Shown here piece after piece: positions 1 to 9,132 of a stretch of 64,000 bases of DNA. Numbering within the stretch: the stretch's first letter is position 1; every line of letters begins with the position of its first letter. The DNA comes from Labyrinthula sp. Ha (Eukaryota; Sar; Bigyra; Labyrinthulida; Labyrinthulaceae), in contig JAALGZ010000003.1 in assembly GCA_015227615.1 (NCBI GenBank), forward strand, positions 496,001-560,000, read 5' to 3'. The notes under the pieces were generated by a model. That model had not been told where the DNA came from. It saw only the letters and a program-made list of their open reading frames with translations, and did not search any database. A program made the translations under genes and the position numbers.

Positions 1-455
1 GACATTAGTGAATTTGGTTGAAGTAAGGCCTTAACAGGGGAATAATTACAGTCACAAGTTGAAAGTTTTTCTAGAAAACTCTGAAGTCCGTCTCCCATTC
101 CCAACTCATAGTTCTTGCTGACATTTAGGTTAACCAGACTGAAAATGCCTTCATTAGATTTCATAGCTTCGCAAAATTTATTACTCAAATAATTTTCACT
201 TAGATCAAGTTTTTTCAGAGGCAGAATTCTCAAAAATCCCACAAGTTTCTGTCCTATTTCATCTCTTAAACCTACTGAAGAAATCCTCAATGACGTCAAC
301 GTTGAAATAGGCTCTTCAGGTAAGCGGGCTGTGTTTAGATAAAGAAAGTTCAGATAATCTTCATTGAAGTTCGGAAGTGTAACTTCATTCTTGAATTCAT
401 CTTTTTCAAGGCTGTGCAGAAATTCTTGAAATATTGTGTCTTGCTCAAAATTCAT
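1..455 (-). CDS. Leucine-rich-repeat protein, N-terminal part (runs off the window)
   Basis: Reading the minus strand from the ATG at 455 gives 151 codons without a stop, open at the left edge, so only the N-terminus is present. The protein begins MNFEQDTIFQEFLHSLEKDE. From about residue 50 it shows leucine-rich repeats of the ribonuclease-inhibitor type: LTSLRISSVGL, then LKKLDLSENYLSNKFCEAM, then LVNLNVSKNYEL, with the LxxLxLxxN core visible in the last two. Such repeats usually bind protein partners; no catalytic domain is visible in this part. No intron is seen in the stretch. It is divergent from the bromodomain gene, with 255 bp between the two ATGs. I am fairly sure that it is a real LRR gene; its function is unknown. 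Confidence 0.75.
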   Translation of the reverse strand, partial: MNFEQDTIFQEFLHSLEKDEFKNEVTLPNFNEDYLNFLYLNTARLPEEPISTLTSLRISSVGLRDEIGQKLVGFLRILPLKKLDLSENYLSNKFCEAMKSNEGIFSLVNLNVSKNYELGMGDGLQSFLEKLSTCDCNYSPVKALLQPNSLM

Positions 456-710
456 TTCTTAACGGACATGTTCAAAGCAAAATAGTTGAACATAGAGTTA
501 AGTATTGAAGATGTTAGAACACTAGCGATAACGCGAAAAAAATGGCAAAAATATCGCCTCCAATTACTTTTTTCAGAATTTGGTACTCTTCACTTCGCTA
601 GTTTCTGCTTGCGAGGCTTTTTCTTATTCTATTCACTAGTCCTTTGAAAAGCCGTTAAATAAAAGTGAAAAGATGCCACGTCATTAGACAAATTTAAACT
701 CTGGTTATTG
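456..710. promoter_or_regulatory. Divergent intergenic region, LRR gene / bromodomain gene
   Basis: These 255 bp separate the start codons of two divergent genes and must contain both 5' ends. The frame of the bromodomain ATG is closed by a TGA at 666-668, which fixes that start. I see no TATA box or other element I can name with confidence. Confidence 0.5.
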
Positions 711-1433
711 ATGCAAAAGCAACTCCCTTACGATCTACAACAGTGCAAGAAAATCCTTGAGGATCTTCAAAATGATCCGCTCCTTGGTAATTTACTTTGT
801 AGTATAAGTTAATAGAGGCATTTTACTACCCAGTTGACTGGAAAAGTCTTGGATTGGAAGATTATCCTCTATTGGTGAAGCATCCTATGGATTTGTCGAC
901 TGTCAGAAAGAAACTTGATGCATTCGAATATGAAACAGCACAGGATTTTTACGAAGATGTGAAATTAATATGGTAATTTGATTGTTTTATTAATCCTTAG
1001 GCAAAATTGTTTGATTTATAATGCTGATGGGTCAGATCTATTTAAACTAGCCAAGAAGACGTCTAAGAGTTTTGAATCAACTATGCGAACACTCCTTAGG
1101 AAGGTTGTAAAGCATCAGTCGTCAAAAAAGAAAAACGGGGATGATTCAAGCACTGCTGGTGGAAAGAAAAAACGTAAAATAGTGACATTTGAAGAGAAAA
1201 CAAAATTCTGCAAGCTAGTTAACGGGCTTTCCGAAAAGAATCTTGCTGCTCTGGTAACACTTCTTGATGAAGTTTGTCCTAAAGCGCTTTCAAAGCGTAA
1301 AGCAGAAATTGAAAGAGAAGATGCCGCTGATGAACAGGAATTGAACATTAATATTGATAAGCTTGACGCGAAAAACTTTTCCAGCATATATTCCAAGCTT
1401 GAAGAGTTCATCAAAGAGCAAAATCAGTCTTGA
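711..1433 (+). CDS. Bromodomain plus NET-domain protein (BET-like chromatin reader)
   Basis: Exons are 711-786, 816-972 and 1001-1433, separated by introns of 29 and 28 nt (787-815, 973-1000). The spliced product is 221 aa. Residues about 10-105 form one bromodomain: FYYPVDWKSLGLEDYPLLVK, HPMDLSTVRKKL and the acetyl-lysine-binding Asn in WQNCLIYNADGS. A Lys/Ser-rich linker with KKKRK follows. Residues about 145-220 (VTFEEKTKFCKLVNGLSEKN to LEEFIKEQ) look like the NET (extra-terminal) domain of BET proteins and plant GTE factors. BET proteins read acetylated histones and recruit transcription factors. Having a single bromodomain resembles plant GTE or protist BDF proteins more than animal BRD2-4. 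The stop overlaps the 3' end of the convergent Fap7 gene by 10 nt. Confidence 0.88.
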
Positions 1434-1987
1434 GGTTGATTTTTTTGTTCGTAGTTTTTAATGTGTAAAACTATTCGCTCAACGTTTGAAACTAATTCTT
1501 CTCTTGAATTACTTGATAAATGTTGAATAGCCTCTACTGGGAAAGAACTCGTTATTTCTGTCAAAATAACTTGAAATATCTCGCTCTCCACGTTTTCTGT
1601 TATCTTATTTTGTGCATAGTTCCGCTCTTCGAGACGCTTGAACAAAATGGTGTTGTCCACAGACAGTACAATAATCAAATCAAACCATTCATCTGGAAAG
1701 TAATCAAACATCATGTGACTCTCAACAATACAATTTCCTTTCTTTATCAAGACTTCCATATAATCTCCAATTTTATCTTCATCCTTTTCTTCAACAGTGA
1801 AGCACTGGTTCTCATCATCCCAGCCACTATGGAAGCCTTCATTTTTCACTAAATCAGACAGTGCTATGAACTGAAAATTAGTTAACTTCTCCTAAGTTTT
1901 GAAACAATTAAAGAAAAGTACCTTTAAAAGCTTGCAGTGACTTGTTTTCCCACTACCTGGTGTACCCGCCACAAGTATGTTTGGCAT
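1424..1987 (-). CDS. FAP7: Adenylate kinase isoenzyme 6 / Fap7 (nuclear ATPase, small-subunit ribosome maturation)
   Basis: Exon 1 is 1987-1922 and exon 2 is 1891-1424, with a 30-nt intron at 1892-1921; the product is 177 aa. The N-terminus MPNILVAGTPGSGKTSHCK carries the P-loop. Next come the Fap7-type segments FIALSDLVKNEGFHSGWDDE, FDYFPDEWFDLIIVL, RLEERNY and NVESEIFQVILTEI, and a C-terminal helix. Length and order match human AK6 (about 172 aa). Fap7/AK6 acts in cytoplasmic 18S rRNA processing on pre-40S particles and has weak adenylate kinase activity. The Walker-B-like DxH of the family reads ESH here, a conservative change. A longer 51-nt intron ending CAG is also in frame, but it removes seven residues that the family has. 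The gene is divergent from the transporter (80 bp between ATGs) and overlaps the bromodomain gene tail to tail. Confidence 0.92.
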
Positions 1988-2067
1988 TGTCTTCACGTAG
2001 CGGTAATGTCATATCACATATCTACTAAACCGAATGTAGCATTACCCGTTAAACTGACTATTCCCTG
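1988..2067. promoter_or_regulatory. 80-bp divergent promoter, FAP7 / amino-acid transporter
   Basis: Only 80 bp lie between two divergent start codons, so both promoters and 5' UTRs must fit here or overlap the genes. Positions 1999-2015 read on the minus strand GATATGACATTACCGCT, ending 11 nt before the FAP7 ATG. The same 17-mer with one change precedes the QNG1 ATG (63370-63386). A second CATTACC word lies at 2039-2045 on the plus strand. Confidence 0.5.
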
Positions 2068-3505
2068 ATGGTAGAAAGCATTGGGACGAATTCATCAAAT
2101 GACTCTTATAGGTCTCCTGACTTTGCCGTGAGTGGGAATCCAAGAAATATGGAAAAATCAGGTTTAAAATGTTCATGATGTTTATTTTAGGCATTAATGG
2201 TGCTACTTTTAACTTTATCAATAGCATAATTGGGGCTGGATTAATTGGTCTCCCTCATGCTGGTAACATAGGTTCTCTTACCCAGTTTTTTAGTTGAAGA
2301 ATGTGGTGTGCTTTTAGGATTTTTTTCTCTGGTAATGGTATCTTTTTTTACTTACATTTCTTCCATATCAATGATACTTTGTGGAGTTGCAACCAGCTCT
2401 CACGGGTATGAAGATTTAGGTGAAACCTGTTTCGGCAGGCCTGGAAGGCTTTTTGTTCTCTTTGGTATGATTGCTCAGGGTTTTGGTGCTATGTGTGTAT
2501 ATCTCATCATAATTGGAGATACTCTAACACCAGTTTTCAATTCCATGCTCGACCAAAATTATTCTCGTCAAACATACATTTTTCTTAGTTCGTTATTATT
2601 CATCCTCCCACTAGCGCTGGTAAAAAACATGGCAAAGTTAAATAAGAGTTCTTTCATCTCTATATCAGCAGCTGCATTAATTGTCGCTATATTTGCATTC
2701 AAATCTCCAGCAGATGCAGACTCTCAAGGCATTGAGTTCGAATACACTTTCGCTAAGGTTACTGTTTTTTCAGGAATTGGAACAATGTCCTTTGCTTTTG
2801 TTTGCCAGCATTCAACTTTTATCGTGTTTAACACACTTCGTGAACCTACGTACATTTTTCTTGCTTTTTACCTTTAGATTTCGTAATTGGACAAAAGTGG
2901 GTAAACTATCAGTCGGTGTTTCATTTCTTATATCTTTTCTTTTCGCTGCTTTTGGGGTATTTACATTTGGACCATCCATCAAACCCGATCCACTACTTAA
3001 TTTGGAGCCCGGTGGAATGGCTAATCTTTCAAAGGTACTACTAGCTGCTACTATGATCTTGACATATCCCATGGAAAACTTTGTTGTTCGGCATTGTCTA
3101 CAAGAACTTGTTTTTGGAAGGAAACCAAACATGAATGATGCCACTGAGAATAAATTTGAAAAGCTAGGAGACCCTGCTCATGAAGACAGCACAGGGCAAA
3201 GAAGTTACATAAGTAACAACGACGAAGAGTACCAACAGAACATTTTATCGGTTGGAATATTCTTAGTCACTCTTTTCATCGGTCTTGCCGTAGAGGATCT
3301 TGGATTCATGTTTGATTTAGTAGGTGCATTTGCTGGATCTACTCTAGCCTACATTTTGCCAGCTGGATGTTACCTGTATCTCTCTAAAAAACGAGTTATA
3401 GAAGAAAATTCTCAGCTGAAAACCGCAAATACTTTAGTCTTAGTTTTTGGTATTGTTGCTTTAGCTCTAGGTACAGGGCAAACGTTGCACGATAAATTTT
3501 CGTAA
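2068..3505 (+). CDS. Amino-acid transporter, SLC38/AVT (AAAP) family
   Basis: Exons are 2068-2161, 2191-2262, 2294-2849 and 2878-3505; introns are 29, 31 and 28 nt. The product is 449 aa. A short polar N-terminus (about 32 aa) precedes the family signature GATFNFINSIIGAGLIGLPHA, which is the first transmembrane helix with its unwound GAG-type break. About ten more hydrophobic segments follow, with a hydrophilic loop at residues about 330-370 (KLGDPAHEDSTGQRSYISNN). The motif NTLREPTFRNWTKV after the middle of the protein matches the SLC38/Avt conserved loop. Members move neutral amino acids with H+ or Na+ across plasma or vacuolar membranes; the substrate cannot be told from sequence. The second intron contains an upstream CAG that is skipped for TTTTTTAG; using CAG would give an immediate stop. 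Confidence 0.92.
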
Positions 3506-3724
3506 GTCTAGACTTTTTTTAAGTTTGATATTCTGCTTCAAGTTGTCTCCGGTTTCTAAAAGCCTGTACGAGTTGCAATTATCGATCGAGTTTGATCGTT
3601 GCAGTTGAACCTATTATATAGAGAACTTTTCCTACTTACTATCATTGTATCGGGGGTTTGTATCGTATCGTGTCGTATTAACAAGTCCAATTCACTTTTC
3701 AAATACAAATAATAGCAGAAGGGG

Positions 3725-4783
3725 ATGAGAGCCGTGGTATGTGAGAATCCAAGTTCCATAGCGGAATTAACTGTAAAACACATCCACCCAAAAGGCCTAG
3801 ATATTTCTACTCCGTTGCAGAGGGATGAGGTATTAGTTGAAGTTGCTTCTGCCGGTGTATCTTTCGCTGATCTTCTGAAGCTCTCTGGTAAGCATCAAAA
3901 CTCACCAGGGTTCCCACACACTCCTGGTGGAGAAGTTTATGGAAATGTGGTTAAAGTGGGATCGGATGTCAGTTCACTCTCTCCTGGAGATGCTGTTTTT
4001 GGAGGTTGCCTCACCGGGGCCCTAGCTACGTACTCTCTCTGCCTCGAGAGTTCCCTTACTAAGGTGCCTAAAAAGATTCATGAAAGTAAGGATGTGGATC
4101 TGTACTCTCTTGCTGGATTCGGTGGAAATAATTCCACCTCTTATCATGCATTGTTTGGAGTAGCAAATCTTAGAGGAAAAGAAGTTGTGTTAATATTAGG
4201 AGCTGCTGGAGGGTTGGGAACAAGTGCGATATCCTTGTCCAAGGCAGTCAATGCTATTGTTATTGCAGCAGCTTCAACAAATGAGAAGCTAAAAGTTTGT
4301 AAAGAACTAGGTGCAGATTATCTTATAAACTATGGTAAAAATTCATCTAAGAATGTTCTAAAGAAGAAACTAAAAGAGCTGGATCTTTACGGTAAAGTCG
4401 ATGTTGTGTTTGACTCCGTTGGTGGAGAAATCTCGGAGCAAACAATTAGAGCCCTCGGTTGGGGTGGTCGGTTTTTAGTTCTTGGTTTTGCTTCAGGAGG
4501 TGGAGAGCCCAAATCTGCCATTCCTAAGGTACCTTTAAATTTAGCTTTGTTGAACGAGAGAAAAATTCTTGGTGTCAACGCAGGACACTGGGTTAGAACT
4601 CACCCAAAACTGGCGAAGAAAGATACGGAGATGATGCTAAGCTGGTTCTTAAAAGGAAAACTGCAGGTAAAAGTTCATAAATATTACGATTTTCGAAATT
4701 TCAAAGACATTTTTTATGATCTCAAAGAAAGACGGGTAGTTGGTAAAGCCGTTTTCATTCCAAGAACTAACTCATCACTTTGA
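3725..4783 (+). CDS. Zinc-free MDR oxidoreductase (NADPH:quinone reductase-like)
   Basis: A single exon codes for 352 aa. The N-terminal GroES-like half contains VLVEVASAGVSFADLLKLSG and the PGGEVYGNVVKVG segment. The Rossmann half starts at about residue 150 with VLILGAAGGLGTSAISLSK, the AAxGGxG variant of the NADPH-binding loop. ADYLINY and the signature VDVVFDSVGG follow. The zinc-binding Cys/His residues of alcohol dehydrogenases are absent, which places it in the quinone oxidoreductase branch. These enzymes are soluble and reduce quinones or alpha,beta-unsaturated carbonyls with NADPH; the real substrate is open. It is tandem with the transporter, 219 bp downstream, and has no intron. 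Confidence 0.93.
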   Translation: MRAVVCENPSSIAELTVKHIHPKGLDISTPLQRDEVLVEVASAGVSFADLLKLSGKHQNSPGFPHTPGGEVYGNVVKVGSDVSSLSPGDAVFGGCLTGALATYSLCLESSLTKVPKKIHESKDVDLYSLAGFGGNNSTSYHALFGVANLRGKEVVLILGAAGGLGTSAISLSKAVNAIVIAAASTNEKLKVCKELGADYLINYGKNSSKNVLKKKLKELDLYGKVDVVFDSVGGEISEQTIRALGWGGRFLVLGFASGGGEPKSAIPKVPLNLALLNERKILGVNAGHWVRTHPKLAKKDTEMMLSWFLKGKLQVKVHKYYDFRNFKDIFYDLKERRVVGKAVFIPRTNSSL

Positions 4784-4989
4784 AAATTGTTGTCACTGCT
4801 GAAATATAGAAAAAGCGAATGTAATTTCAAAAAATTAAATTTCTGAAAACCTCTTATTTCTATGCTTTTGTCTTCTTATCTTGTGTTTCACAGTCTTTAG
4901 AACTGTAACTTGTTTTGGTATACTCTTCATAATAACAGTGGTGTGTTACCATGCTTTCAGAAATCGACTGACTTAAGGTTTCGTTCGAC

Positions 4990-6397
4990 ATGTTGAGTCA
5001 AAAATCCAACGTCTCTATAACTTCAAATGAACCCATTAATTTGGTTTTGAGTGGTAACAAGACAAAATTATTTTTTCCAAGCACCCATTTATCGCAGGAA
5101 CTTGCCAAAAAATTTAAAAATTCACTTGATAAGGTTAGTTCTCTAGGACACGACGTTGTGCAGAAGCTTCTCGACAGTTTGCAGGAAGACGCCAAAGCAG
5201 TAACAGAGGCAATAGAGTTAAATAGAAGAGCGGAAATTTTCAAGTTTCCAGTCGCTGTATCTTTTCAAAAAACAAACTTTGAAGAACTTGAAACTCTTAC
5301 AAAAAAACTCAAATCTTCGTTTACTTCGTTTGATGAAATTGAAAAACTTGGTGCGAAAAAGAATGTACTACTTGAAAGAAAGAAAAAAAATTCTCCCATT
5401 ATTAGTAGTAGCATTAACTCTATTTATGACTTTATATCAACCAAGTTGGATTTGAATGAGCAAAAATCAGTTGAATGGACTGACAGACTAACAAAGCTCT
5501 CTGCTCAAGTTGCACAACATCTTCCCGAAGATAACTCACGCCTTCAGTTGATAGCTGCAGTTCTTGATTTTGCACAATCTAATCGAGGTACTTTCGAGAA
5601 GATAAAAACTGAAAGACGGAAAGCGAAACTTTATCTGCAGGATGTTAGGAGGAATTCAGAAGAACTTGTGGTTTTAAAACAAGTTGTTCAAGAAATTGAA
5701 ACTAAGAGTGAAGAAATAATGTTGTCATACTCTAAACAGTTTCAAGATGAGTTGAAAAAGCTTAGTGTCCAACTTAAGGTTCAAGACGAAACTATGCAAA
5801 AATGTGTTCTACGAGATCTAGAAACATTTAAGAGATTAGTTGTCAGGGTTGTCAATGCTGAAAATCATAGAATAAATGAAGTTCTTAAAGATCAACTTAA
5901 GGGACAAGAGGAGTTGGATAGGGTTAAATTAGTATATGGAACAGAGAATTCATCGTTGCTCTCAAGCACGCAGGCAACTAAGAACCAGCTTGATTTACTA
6001 CTTGGACGATATGTGACCAGGATGGACACTTTTGCAAACATATTAAATGATGCTTTTTCGTTTGAATTTTTGTATCTTTTTTCTTATGTTTACCTTTAGA
6101 TTCCGTGGGGACTGTCTTGAATATGTTTTTCAGTTGTTTTTTGACATCAACACACAAGTTACCACTGAAAAAAAGTTACGACTGAGGGCTATCTGTGAAG
6201 GAATACTTGAAAAGTGCTCGAGGTTAGACCAAGAGCTAACAACGAAAAACGTTGGAATGGTTAAGTTTACGAGGAAACGTCAAAGAAGGCATGAAACATA
6301 CGAGGATGCGTTGTTTGAAGCGGAAGAACTCCGACAGAAGAGAGTAAAAACTAGAAAACAGGATACAGAGAATTCAGGTTCATGTGTCATTTGCTAG
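4990..6397 (+). CDS. Coiled-coil protein with C-terminal CaaX-like box, unknown function
   Basis: Exons are 4990-6071 and 6100-6397, with a 28-nt intron; the product is 459 aa. I do not recognise the family. After a beta-rich N-terminus (NLVLSGNKTKLFFPSTHLS) the rest is charged, helical and rich in heptad-like patterns (residues about 35-420), including DELKKLSVQLKVQDETMQK. A basic patch TRKRQRRHE and a second RQKRVKTRKQ precede the end. The last residues are SGSCVIC; the final four (C-V-I-C) fit a CaaX prenylation signal, suggesting attachment of the C-terminus to a membrane. The intron restores one continuous frame (FEFLFRGDCLEYVFQLFFD). Function could be structural or scaffold-like; this is inference. 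Confidence 0.82.
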
Positions 6398-8760
6398 AAA
6401 CTTAGATTTTAGATGTATTAATTTTAAAGCTTGTTTGTAACACTTCTGCTTGATTGGCCCAGCCCAGGTTCAACTATTTCTAATTGAGGCCTTTAAGGCA
6501 AGAATTAAGGATGTAGCTTCTTGCTGCTGATCATAGAAGATTTCACTCACTCTACTTTTGTTCGGCTAATAGTACCAACATAGAAACACCCCATGCCAAA
6601 GCTGTCCAATTAATTCAAATTAATTTCAAATCTACCGCTGGTCGAATCAGATTTAGGTGCAAGAAGCTCATGAGAACAGTGATGCGTTAAGTGAAGTATG
6701 CACTTGCAACTAAGTCTAAGTGTTCTAATGTACATATAGGCACACTTCTCATTTGCTAGTTGCTTGTAATGCTTACCAACTTAGACGACATTAATTGTAA
6801 AACCTTTCATAACTCGTTGGACTTACAGAAGGATCTAAAACAACTTGTGATGCTCGCAGGCTTAGAGAAATGTTTGTCACCACGAACCGGGCAGTAATAC
6901 CCCAAGTACTTTGCTAGAGTAATTTAAAAGAAAAAGGCTCACATTCTGTACAAATATATATCGTTTTGGAATTTCTCATATTCTTGAAGTTTGAGCAAAT
7001 CTTAAATGAGTTCTTCGACATTGAGGTCTTTGTCGAAGTGACTATCCAGTCCTGCCCCGTCATCATTTTGGCTTGGTCACTTTATTTTTTTTTGAGCTCC
7101 AAGTATTTAGCATTTGGTCTCTTAGTTTGAGGATGAATTGTGGACTAAAAGGTGAATGGTTTTCATACTTACGAAAAAATAGGTTATGTGTGAAGTCGGC
7201 TATAATAATATTCTGCCCAGGATTTAAAATTTTGTATTAACACTGTCTAATGTTTGATTTGCTAATTTGTTTCTAATAGAAAATTAGCTTCTTGGATACA
7301 CCTAACTCTTTTTCAGCAAAGTTCTTGGTTAACTTAGCTTTGGTGCAGCTTAGGGTCCTGTTAGGCCAAAAAAATATCGCTGCAGTGTTGCTTATCTGTG
7401 TTCTTTTAGAAGATTCCCTAGAGAAGTAGTGTTCATGCTCAACAGTTGATTCAGATGATTGTTTTCCGCAAAGGAGAAGCAAAAAAATCTTTATCTAGAC
7501 GAGGTTTAGAAAGTTTTTGTACGAACCAAGGAGAAGGCACAGTCATTAGGTTCCCTAATTGGTTCCTACATTTGACGAGACACAACTTCTTCTCTCACGG
7601 ACCTTTTTTAGTTGTGTTTTTATCTCTGTTCTTTTTTCCTCATTCTTGAATGAATTATGGGAAATCAATTACAGGGACCTGATTGGTATCAGTTTGGACT
7701 CGAAGAATTCAGCCTTCCTTCCCAAAGAGTTTTTCTGCATGAGTTTAACTCTTATTTGGTTAGAACTGAGACAGCACATTGACTGAGATCATCTTCAGTC
7801 TACCGTTCCTGAGAGTCGTAAAGAGAAACTTACCCTACAGTTGGACATGTCTTACAGCCTCGCATTAACAAATGCTGAATATAAACTATTTTGCACACCT
7901 GAGCAGAAACATTCTTTGGGGGGGGCATCAAGCACTGACTATATTGAGACTTTCAGCTACTTGCACTCTAGCAGTGTTCCCAAAGTCATGGTACAGTGAG
8001 GTGAAATTTTAGTCACATCATTTGCTCCAACCCGTATCTTCTATACATTTTTCAATCATTGAAATGCAAGTTACCATGAAATTCATACCCGCATTTGTTA
8101 ATGCTTGTCCATTCTTTTTAGGTATCATGCGCAGTTCGCGAGGACTACCCAAACAGTTTCAGTACGTTGGAATAAAGGCTAGAAAATATCCTAAGATCTA
8201 TGTATGCTGTCCTCATCGTTCTTTCTACTCTATAATGTCTGTGAACAAATCTAAGGACAAAATGGTTAAATTTTAAAGAGAAGGTATACAATGTACAAAA
8301 GTTTAATGAGAAACCTTTTTCTTTATCTTTTCAGAGACTTAATTAAGGTTATTAGCAGATGTCAAACTAGAGCACACATGTCAGGGAAAAGGATCTGTTT
8401 CTAATTGGTTTTATAACCTCTCTTTTGCTAAGTAAAAGCCTTCTCAAATCAAATTTCTGAGTTTTCATGCATCAAAGCGAGTAGGATTATCTGAAATCTA
8501 CTTGGTGTATTAGGTTTCTAAACTTAAACCCATCACATTAAATGGCAGTTACCGTACATTAATAAATAATACATTCTTCAGCATGCTAGCAGGAAACCTT
8601 ATGATGAATAAGAAAATTCCTGACTAAAAATTGAAGACACTATGCCAAAGATAGAAGATAAGGCAATAATATTTTCAACTACCTTCCTCTGAGCACTAAT
8701 AAGAAAGAAGAAATAGAGTTATCACTCTATTACTCCAACCTAGGCAACAAATTCGCTAAA

Positions 8761-8872
8761 AATTATCAGTAATTATTTGATAATTATTTTGATTTTGACT
8801 CTCAATACTAGAAGAATCGCAAGCTTGACACTCAGCACTTGATTCTGGTTTCTTTTGATTATCAACTGATTA
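8761..8872 (+). repeat. Dispersed AT-rich repeat, copy 1
   Basis: This copy aligns over about 100 bp with the copies at 29141 and 35866. It begins with AATTATTTGATAATTATTTT, has the internal word AATACTAGAA, and ends with GATTCTGGTTTC and TTTTGATTATCA. Confidence 0.6.
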
Positions 8873-9025
8873 GCATTACAATGGCTGCCAATTTAGCCAG
8901 GTAATAATGTGATAGTAAGATTCAATTTGGCACCATGGTTCATTCTTCGAGGCTTTCACACTGGGCAAAAAAAATTGTCGTTTTGGTCATTTGCACTAAG
9001 GATACGTGGCTCAGCGTTGTAATGA

Positions 9026-9132
9026 TAATTAATTGATTATTACCAAAAATATGAGTGACTTGAAATTACTCAAGATCCCGATTCGCTTAATTATAATCAG
9101 AATTAAAACAGTTGTCAAATAGTTATTTATAA
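9026..9132 (-). repeat. Dispersed AT-rich repeat, copy 2 (inverted)
   Basis: The reverse orientation of the family is recognisable by ATCCCGATTC, TAATCAGAATTAAAAC and TCAAATAGTTATT. It is more diverged than copy 1 and lies only about 150 bp from it in the opposite orientation, so the pair could form a hairpin. Confidence 0.5.

Noticed and set aside
1871-1921. 51-nt version of the FAP7 intron ending in CAG
   Set aside because: It is in frame but deletes seven residues present in the AK6 family. The 30-nt version ending in TAG aligns better and fits the other introns.
3502-3510. GTAAGT next to the transporter stop codon, possible donor
   Set aside because: The protein already has the full AAAP length and the TAA lies at the expected end; no good continuation was found downstream.
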